From NCBI GenBank assembly GCA_031412915.1, contig JANODX010000134.1, positions 1 to 64,000 of the forward strand: a stretch of DNA of 64,000 bases, written 5' to 3'. Below are positions 58,496-64,000 of this stretch, piece after piece. Origin of the DNA: JAGNNV01 sp031412915. GTDB taxonomy: Bacteria > Acidobacteriota > Vicinamibacteria > Fen-336 > JAGNNV01. A model generated the notes under the pieces. The model made no database searches. It had not been told where the DNA came from and saw nothing but the letters and a program-made list of their open reading frames with translations. Position numbers and translations under genes: made by a program. How positions within the stretch are numbered: position 1 is the first letter of the stretch; every line of letters starts with the position of its first letter.

Positions 58496-59965
58496 CTACC
58501 CCCTGGTCCTGGCTCCGGTGGCGCGATGGCTGGTGCGTGGAAAATTCTGCTCCCGCAGTTCCTCCAGACGCCGGCCGGCTTCCTCGACAAACGCCTCCAG
58601 GGGCTCGAGGCGGGTGAGCGCCTCCCCCGATATCGGGTTGTCGACGAACATGAGGGCGACCGCATCGCCGTGGGCGCGAAACGGGATGAACGCCGCTTCC
58701 AGGGACCGGCCGCGGAGAATCGAAAGGGCCGACATCTCTTTCCAGAAGCCCACATCGGTGACGAAGCTTCTGGCCGCGCGCGCCTGGAGGGCCTCCGTGA
58801 AAGGCGAACTGTACGCGGAGACGGTGAGTTCGAGGCCCATCGGTCCAAGCGGGAACCCCACGCCGGACGCCGGGTACAGGATGTCCTCCATACGAACCAG
58901 TAGGACCACCCGCTCGACCATGCCGTTCGCCACCCGCAACAGGAGATCGCGAATCCCGACCGTCTCACCGATGCAGCCCAGGATATCGAGTCCGTCGATG
59001 AGGCCGATCGGCGCGGCGGAGGCGACCGAGCCGTGGGGCTTGCCGTCGATGACCTGCTGCAGGACGTTCAGCAGTTTCAGACAGAAGGCCTCGAGGTGTT
59101 TTTCGAACAGGGCCTTGTCGAGCCGTCCCAGGGTGGGTCGAAAGACCACTCGGCGGGCGCCCGCTTCGCGCCCCTTGCGCACCACGCCTGGCTCGGGGTC
59201 CGGGGTCACCAGGACCACCCGCGGCCCCCCTGCAATTCCGCGCAGGCGCATGGCCAGTTCAAGGCCGCCGGACAGCCCTCCTCCGGCGGGATCGGGAATG
59301 GAAAGATCCACCACGGCCAGGAACATGTCCCCCGCGCGCGCCATCCGCTGGGCCACTTGAAGAGCGGATTCGAGCGTCCCCGCCCCCACCACGTCCTCGT
59401 ATCCCCCATCGGTCAGGCGCTTCATAACGAAGGCGCGCACGTCGGGCTCGTCGTCCACGACCAGCACGGAAGGCCGGATCTCACCCGCCGTGGTTTTCGG
59501 CCACGATCGTGTATCCAGAACCGGCGCAGTTTCGGGAGCCGCGAGCGCCGCCGCCGCGGCCCGCCGACTCTCGTCGAGCTCCCGGGTGAGACCGAGGAGA
59601 AGTTCCTGAGCGTCCACCCCGCCCGCGAGAGTCTCCCTTTCGAGGGAATAGCCCTCGATCTCCTTCGGCACGTCGTTCGAGGACACGAAGCCAAACTGAC
59701 CATCCCGGAGCCGGGACAGAGTCCCCAGGTCGGCGGCGATTCCAGCCGTCAAACGCTTTCCCCATTCCGCCGGAGTCAGGGAGGAGCGGGGCACGCGCTC
59801 GGACGATCCGGGAGAGAAGCAGGCCACCACGCGTCCGCTGCGGAACACGACCGCGCCCACCCCGGCTTCCGTCTCCACCTTTATGTAGCCCGTTCGTCGG
59901 GTGAAGGCAACGATCTGGACGATGTCAAGGAGAGGGAGGTCTTCGATCCGCCCGGAGAGACTCAA
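58496..59965 (-). CDS. DUF4388 domain-receiver domain protein
   Basis: A 489-residue cytoplasmic protein. Residues 1-130 form a DUF4388 (PATAN-like) domain beginning SLSGRIEDLPLLDIVQIV. Residues about 165-285 are a receiver with DDEP acidic pair, phospho-acceptor Asp in AVVDLSIPD and a Thr in LVTPDPE; the usual late Lys is Arg (FRPTLG). The last 200 residues form an unrecognised alpha/beta domain, possibly GAF-like. Such proteins act in motility and polarity signalling in Myxococcota and Acidobacteriota. The start is TTG 59965. No partner kinase is adjacent. Confidence 0.82.
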   Translation of the reverse strand: MSLSGRIEDLPLLDIVQIVAFTRRTGYIKVETEAGVGAVVFRSGRVVACFSPGSSERVPRSSLTPAEWGKRLTAGIAADLGTLSRLRDGQFGFVSSNDVPKEIEGYSLERETLAGGVDAQELLLGLTRELDESRRAAAAALAAPETAPVLDTRSWPKTTAGEIRPSVLVVDDEPDVRAFVMKRLTDGGYEDVVGAGTLESALQVAQRMARAGDMFLAVVDLSIPDPAGGGLSGGLELAMRLRGIAGGPRVVLVTPDPEPGVVRKGREAGARRVVFRPTLGRLDKALFEKHLEAFCLKLLNVLQQVIDGKPHGSVASAAPIGLIDGLDILGCIGETVGIRDLLLRVANGMVERVVLLVRMEDILYPASGVGFPLGPMGLELTVSAYSSPFTEALQARAARSFVTDVGFWKEMSALSILRGRSLEAAFIPFRAHGDAVALMFVDNPISGEALTRLEPLEAFVEEAGRRLEELREQNFPRTSHRATGARTRG

Positions 59966-60081
59966 GGCCTAAGTCCTCGAAGGCGCCGCGCGCGACTTGG
60001 GCAGGGCAACGTCCGAGCCCTTTCGCGGGGCGGGCGTGGGTCCGGTTCGGCCGCTTCCATCAGGGGCGCTGCGGATCGAAG

Positions 60082-60351
60082 TCAGTGCGCCTTGTCCGGA
60101 GTATCGATCGCATTGCCCCACTCCCGAAGCCGTTCCCGGTCCGAGGCCGCGTACAGTTCGTCCGACATGTCGGCCACCTGATCGGCGACCCCTCCCACGA
60201 CTTCAAACTCCTCGGCCTGCTGGGACAGCAACCCCAGATGATGCGCGACCGCATCGAGCTTCGGAACCGTCCGGTCGATGGCGGTCAGAAGGCCTTCGAC
60301 GAGTTGCACCAGCGCGGAGCGCGAGAGACCGTCATGCCAGGTCGGTTCCAT
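60082..60351 (-). CDS. Small unknown helical protein
   Basis: An 89-residue predicted all-helical protein with Leu/Val heptads (LVQLVEGLLTAIDRTVPKL, FEVVGGVADQVADMSDEL). I recognise no family. Support for reality comes from a -10-like TATACT exactly 6 nt before its ATG and from GC-rich third codon positions. It is divergent from the membrane protein at 60432 and follows the TTG start of the DUF4388 gene by 116 bp. Confidence 0.5.
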   Translation of the reverse strand: MEPTWHDGLSRSALVQLVEGLLTAIDRTVPKLDAVAHHLGLLSQQAEEFEVVGGVADQVADMSDELYAASDRERLREWGNAIDTPDKAH

Positions 60352-60357
60352 GACGGG

Positions 60358-60363
60358 AGTATA
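60358..60363 (-). promoter_or_regulatory. -10-like hexamer directly before small gene
   Basis: TATACT on the minus strand lies 6 nt upstream of ATG 60351, the spacing expected for a leaderless message. No convincing -35 is visible. Confidence 0.35.
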
Positions 60364-60431
60364 TGGGCAGGAGCCAGAACGTCGGTTCGGGGTACGATCT
60401 CGTCCGCCCCAACTATGTGTGGAGTCTCGTC

Positions 60432-61220
60432 ATGAAGCCATGGATGAAAGTCGCGATCGGATGTCTTGCCGTCAGCATTGTCCTGGCCTTCCTGCTCGTG
60501 GCCGGACTGGTCGGCTTCGGCTATTTTGCCAAGAACAAGATCCAGGAATTCACGGGAGGGGGCCCCGCGGTTGAGGAGGCCCGAAAGGTGGCGAACGCCG
60601 TCCCCTTCGTTCGCCCGGCCGGGGGTGTGATCGCGGAGTCCCGCCTCGTCCATTTCATCGAAGTCCGGGCCGCCGTGTTCTCGGTCTACGAGAAATATCG
60701 GAGCGAGATCGAGGCCCGGGTGGCGAAAGTGAAGGAAGGCAAATCGCTCGATTTCGGAGACATCGCAACCGGACTCACCCTCATGGGTGAACTCCAGAGA
60801 GCGGAGACCCTGGCGCTCGGGAAGCACGGCATGTCCGAGGATGAGTACGCCTTCATCAACGGCGAGGTGTACAAGTCCATGTGGACCGACCTGGGCGCGG
60901 ACGACGCGGGAAGAAAGGCCGTGGACCAGGCCGCCCGGGCGGCGGGGGCGGCCGTCCAGGCGTTGGACAGCAAAGCTGTCGAAGGACTTCCGCCCGAAGC
61001 GCGCGAGGCTCTGGCCAAGGCGCGGGTGGAAATCGCCGAGGCCGCGAAGGAGGCGTCACGGGAAATCGAAGCTGCCTCGGCCCCGGCTCCGGAGAATGGT
61101 GCCCTCTTCAAGAAGTACGAATCCGAACTGAAGAGGTACGCCATGCCCGGTTTGAGTCTTCTTTTCGACGGCAAGAGCCCAAGCGCGTCCGAGACCACGC
61201 CACCGAACCCAAGCGACTAG
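60432..61220 (+). CDS. Membrane-anchored helical protein of unknown function
   Basis: A 262-residue protein: basic start, one membrane helix (about 7-32, VAIGCLAVSIVLAFLLVAGLVG split over this range), then a mostly helical, charged soluble part (about 40-262) with Ala/Glu/Lys-rich segments. GGAG precedes ATG 60432 by 7 nt, fixing the start over an upstream in-frame ATG. No domain recognised. Its 3' end overlaps the convergent lptE by 4 bp. Confidence 0.65.
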   Translation: MKPWMKVAIGCLAVSIVLAFLLVAGLVGFGYFAKNKIQEFTGGGPAVEEARKVANAVPFVRPAGGVIAESRLVHFIEVRAAVFSVYEKYRSEIEARVAKVKEGKSLDFGDIATGLTLMGELQRAETLALGKHGMSEDEYAFINGEVYKSMWTDLGADDAGRKAVDQAARAAGAAVQALDSKAVEGLPPEAREALAKARVEIAEAAKEASREIEAASAPAPENGALFKKYESELKRYAMPGLSLLFDGKSPSASETTPPNPSD

Positions 61221-61774
61221 AAAGCCTCGAGCATGGCCGCGACCAGACTACGCGCGAAGGCCTGGGCCAGCCGATCGACTCCCTGATCTTCACGGTCGAA
61301 GAAGGACGACGAATCAGAGCCGAGGTCGTACTCGTCCCGGTAGACGAACGAATCGTTCTGCCACAGCGGTTGAGCCTCGCCTGGCTTGAAGTACTTCACC
61401 CTGGCGGTCACCGTGATCGAGTACCGGCTTGCCGTCGTCGTCCCCGCCGTCCCAGAAAAACCGACCGGTTGCTGCTGGAGCGAGACGATCTCCCCTTCGA
61501 CGATGGCGTCGACACCTTCCGTGGTCTGGACCACGTCGACTTTGCCCCGCTTGAGAAGCTCCTCGGTGACTTTTTGCGTGATCTTCTGGTCGAGGTTCGA
61601 GTGCCCGGTGTTGTCACGGAAGAGGGGAACCCCTATCCGCTTGATGGCCGGGTCAAAGCCGCCGCCACGCCCCACCAGGCTGTAACCGCAGCCTGAAAGC
61701 GGACTCAGCCAGGCGATCGCGAGGGCCAGGGCAAGCCCCGCACGAGGAAGCCGTACCCGTGAACGCGGTCTCAC
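61217..61774 (-). CDS. lptE: LPS-assembly lipoprotein LptE
   Basis: A 185-residue lipoprotein: signal with lipobox PLSGC (Cys29) followed by GYSL, the conserved start of mature LptE. IGVPLFRDNTG and DQKITQKVTEELLKRG are typical of the family outside Proteobacteria. LptE is the plug of the LptD translocon that inserts LPS into the outer membrane. GTG start overlaps the leuS stop by 4 bp (GTGA); the leuS-lptE pair is a common bacterial arrangement. Confidence 0.93.
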   Translation of the reverse strand: MRPRSRVRLPRAGLALALAIAWLSPLSGCGYSLVGRGGGFDPAIKRIGVPLFRDNTGHSNLDQKITQKVTEELLKRGKVDVVQTTEGVDAIVEGEIVSLQQQPVGFSGTAGTTTASRYSITVTARVKYFKPGEAQPLWQNDSFVYRDEYDLGSDSSSFFDREDQGVDRLAQAFARSLVAAMLEAF

Positions 61775-64000
61775 TTCACCACCAGATTGACCAGGCGTCC
61801 GGCGACGATGACGGTCTTGACCAAAGTCTTCCCCAGGACCTGCGCCTTCACCGAAGGCTCGGACAGCGCCAGTTCCTTGTGCGCCGCCTCATCAGCCCCG
61901 ACCGGCACCATGATCCGGGCCCTGATCTTTCCATTCACCTGAACCGCCACCTCCGTGGAGGCTTCGCGCAGGGCGTCTTGATCCACCCTTGGCCAGGGCT
62001 CATCGACCAGGCTTTTCACATGCCCGAGGTCGAGCCACATCTGCTCGCAGGCGTGCGGAGCGAAGGGGCTGAGCAGAAGGACGAGAGCGTCGAGCCCTTC
62101 GGCCAGGGCGGGCAGGTCGGACATTCCACCAAGGCCTTCCTCGAGGCGATAGATCTCGTTCGTCAACTCCATAAGAGCGGCGACCGCGGTGTTGAGGTGG
62201 ATCCGCTCGTCGATGTCGCCCGTGACCCGCGCGATGGTCTGATGAACCTTGCGTCGCAGGGCGGAGCCGGTGTCGGAGAGGGCCGAGCCGTCCGGGTGTG
62301 CGCGCGGCCGGCCCGGGCGCGCGTGCTTCTGAACCAGTCGCCAGACCCGGAGCAGGAAACGATGCGGTCCCTCGATTCCGGTTTCGCTCCATTCCATGGA
62401 GAGTTCGGGCGGGGCGGCGAAGAGGATATAGAGCCGCAGGGTATCGGCCCCGTATCGCTTGATCACGTCGTCCGGGGCGATGGTGTTACCTTTGGACTTC
62501 GACATGACCTCGCCGTTGTTGTGCACCATTCCCTGAGGAAAGAGCCGCGCCGCAGGCTCCCCCCAGTCGATGAGACCGAGGTCCTTCATCACTTTCGTCC
62601 AGAAACGAGAGTAGACGAGATGGAGGATGGCGTGTTCGATTCCACCAACGTAGAGGTCGATCGGAAACCAGTACTTGACCGCGGCCTTATCAAAGGGTGC
62701 GTCGTCGGTTGTCGGAGAACAGTAACGGTAGAAGTACCAGGATGAATCGACGAAAGTGTCCATGGTATCGGTCTCCCGGCGGGCCGCCCCCCCGCACTTC
62801 GGGCAGGTCGCCCGGACGAACGCCTCCACCTTCTCGAGGGGATTGCCGCCCTCGCCGGTGAAAGGCGCATCCGGGGGCAGGACGATCGGCAGGTCCGATT
62901 CCTTGACTCCGACCACACCGTCCTTCGGACAGTAGACAACGGGAATGGGCGTGCCCCAGTAGCGCTGCCGGGAGATGAGCCAATCCTTGAGCCGATAGGC
63001 GGTCTTCGAACCGCCGAATCCCTGGCTCGCCGCGTGCGCGGTCATTCTTTCGATCGCGACCTCGGAGGGCAGGCCATTAAACCCAGCACTTCCCGTGACT
63101 TCCCCGGGACCTACGTAGGCCTCCTTCATGATCGCGCCGTCGAGCCCTCCGGTTGGAGGCTGAATCACCGGATGGATCCGCAAGCCGTACTTTCGCGCAA
63201 ACTCGAAGTCGCGCTCGTCGTGTGCGGGCACGGCCATGATGGCGCCCGTGCCGTAACCCATCAAGACGAAGTTCCCCACCCAGATCGGGACCCGTTCGCC
63301 GGAGAAGGGATTCTTCGCGAAACCGCCAGTGAAAAGCCCTTCCTTCTCCACCTGGCCCGACATGCGGGCACGACGATCCTGGCCGCGCAGTCGGCGCAGG
63401 GTAGCCTGGGCGACCTGGTCGGCCCCGCTCATCAGGGAGTCGACCAGCGGGTGTTCGGGGGCCAGAACGCAAAACGTCGCGCCGTAGATGGTGTCGATAC
63501 GCGTGGTGAAGATGCGAATGTCTTCCCCGCCTTCCACGGGAAATGAGACCTCGGCCCCGGCCGACCGGCCGACCCAGTTGCGCTGCTGTTGCAGGACGCG
63601 TTCCGGCCATGCCGAGAGGGCGCTCATGTCGTCGAGCAGAGCATCCTGGTAGTCGGTGATCCGGAGGAACCACTGCTCCATGTCCCGAATCTCTATCGCG
63701 CTGTGGCAGCGCCAGCAGGTGCCCCCCTCGGCCTGCTCGTTGGCCAGAACGGTGAGGCAGGACGGGCACCAGTTCACCGGAGAGTTCGCGCGATAGGCGA
63801 TGCCTCTCTCCAGCATCTTCAGGAAGAACCACTGATTCCAGCGGTAGTAGGAGGCATCGCAGGTAGCGATCTCACGACTCCACGCGTAGCTGAAACCGAG
63901 CCTCTGCAGTTGCGCCTTCATCCCCGCGATGTTGGCGCGCGTCCAGGACTCGGGGTGCGTCCCGCGCTTGATGGCCGCGTTCTCTGCGGGCAGACCCAGG
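61771..64000 (-). CDS. leuS: Leucyl-tRNA synthetase (5' end outside window)
   Basis: 742 residues are visible, running from LGLPAENAAIKRGTHP at the right edge to the stop at 61771. Present are the zinc-ribbon-like CPSC...CWRC segment, the CP1 editing domain (TTRIDTIYGATF, the threonine-rich site and the VPAHDERDF loop), VDSSWYFYRYC, the KMSKS loop as VMSKSKGN, and the C-terminal anticodon domain. The HIGH motif and about 40-60 N-terminal residues lie outside. It charges tRNA-Leu. It is coupled to lptE by a 4-bp overlap. Confidence 0.97.
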   Translation of the reverse strand, partial: LGLPAENAAIKRGTHPESWTRANIAGMKAQLQRLGFSYAWSREIATCDASYYRWNQWFFLKMLERGIAYRANSPVNWCPSCLTVLANEQAEGGTCWRCHSAIEIRDMEQWFLRITDYQDALLDDMSALSAWPERVLQQQRNWVGRSAGAEVSFPVEGGEDIRIFTTRIDTIYGATFCVLAPEHPLVDSLMSGADQVAQATLRRLRGQDRRARMSGQVEKEGLFTGGFAKNPFSGERVPIWVGNFVLMGYGTGAIMAVPAHDERDFEFARKYGLRIHPVIQPPTGGLDGAIMKEAYVGPGEVTGSAGFNGLPSEVAIERMTAHAASQGFGGSKTAYRLKDWLISRQRYWGTPIPVVYCPKDGVVGVKESDLPIVLPPDAPFTGEGGNPLEKVEAFVRATCPKCGGAARRETDTMDTFVDSSWYFYRYCSPTTDDAPFDKAAVKYWFPIDLYVGGIEHAILHLVYSRFWTKVMKDLGLIDWGEPAARLFPQGMVHNNGEVMSKSKGNTIAPDDVIKRYGADTLRLYILFAAPPELSMEWSETGIEGPHRFLLRVWRLVQKHARPGRPRAHPDGSALSDTGSALRRKVHQTIARVTGDIDERIHLNTAVAALMELTNEIYRLEEGLGGMSDLPALAEGLDALVLLLSPFAPHACEQMWLDLGHVKSLVDEPWPRVDQDALREASTEVAVQVNGKIRARIMVPVGADEAAHKELALSEPSVKAQVLGKTLVKTVIVAGRLVNLVVK

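Overview
The window is a GC-rich (roughly 64-66% by eye), densely coded bacterial chromosome segment. It encodes an outer-membrane machinery (LptF-LptG, LptE, TolQR/TolA/TolB/CpoB, MlaEFD, Wza/Wzc), so the cell is diderm with LPS-type lipids. Gene content (DUF4388 receiver, degenerate J-domain/RodZ-HTH fusion beside a MinD-like ATPase, type III PKS, paired surface-polysaccharide modules) suggests a deep-branching lineage such as Acidobacteriota or a relative. I cannot prove the phylum from sequence alone. No stretch above about 230 bases lacks a gene or recognised feature. There is no CRISPR array, insertion sequence or prophage; the one tRNA is a tRNA-Lys(CUU).

Layout. 1-1540: an LptF-LptG fusion running off the left edge. 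1731-3689: acetyl-CoA synthetase. 3890-3917: a strong candidate chromosomal dif (XerCD) site with an inverted XerC-type half site 23 bp to its left. 3921-6178: a Cys-rich YkgJ/FliB-like protein and an uL16 arginine-hydroxylase (RoxA) homologue. 6015-13297, leftward: a lipid operon with SDR, alpha-oxoamine synthase (serine-palmitoyltransferase-like), acetoacetate-decarboxylase-like protein, YegS/LCB5-like lipid kinase, PlsC acyltransferase, a Tam41-like CDP-DAG synthase that apparently starts at CTG, a CDP-alcohol phosphatidyltransferase, then an RluA-family pseudouridine synthase. 13346-15385: a GT-C-like membrane protein. 15414-20216, leftward: parAB, miaB, recN.

20320-25020: tolQ-tolR-tolA-tolB-cpoB without pal, then ssb. 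25130-27452: type III PKS plus FAD oxidoreductase. 27558-27632: tRNA-Lys. 27839-30362, leftward: MinD-like ATPase, J/HTH fusion, YceH, YggX. 30433-43177: an exopolysaccharide and surface region in which a three-gene module (Asp-rich calcium-loop lipoprotein, Wzy/WaaL-like membrane protein, convergent Pro/Thr-rich surface protein) occurs twice around a Wzc kinase and Wza exporter, with XdhC, a cysteine-dioxygenase-like cupin, a membrane-anchored helical protein and a YtxH protein between the copies.

43258-46073, leftward: a peroxide-stress operon of rubrerythrin, Fe-S oxidoreductase and DUF3501, preceded by a decayed Fur/PerR gene and a near-consensus sigma70 promoter. 46092-47187: pseudo-receiver, barstar, and a possible RNase remnant. 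47227-49292: enoyl-CoA hydratase and a secreted amidohydrolase. 49302-58297, leftward: coaA, polysaccharide deacetylase, amidase, mlaDFE, M24 peptidase, rimO. 58496-64000: DUF4388 receiver, two small unknown proteins, lptE and the C-terminal nine-tenths of leuS running off the right edge.

Many genes are coupled by 4-bp GTGA/ATGA overlaps. Several first-in-operon genes have a TANNNT hexamer exactly 6 nt before the start codon, which suggests leaderless transcripts beside Shine-Dalgarno-led ones.
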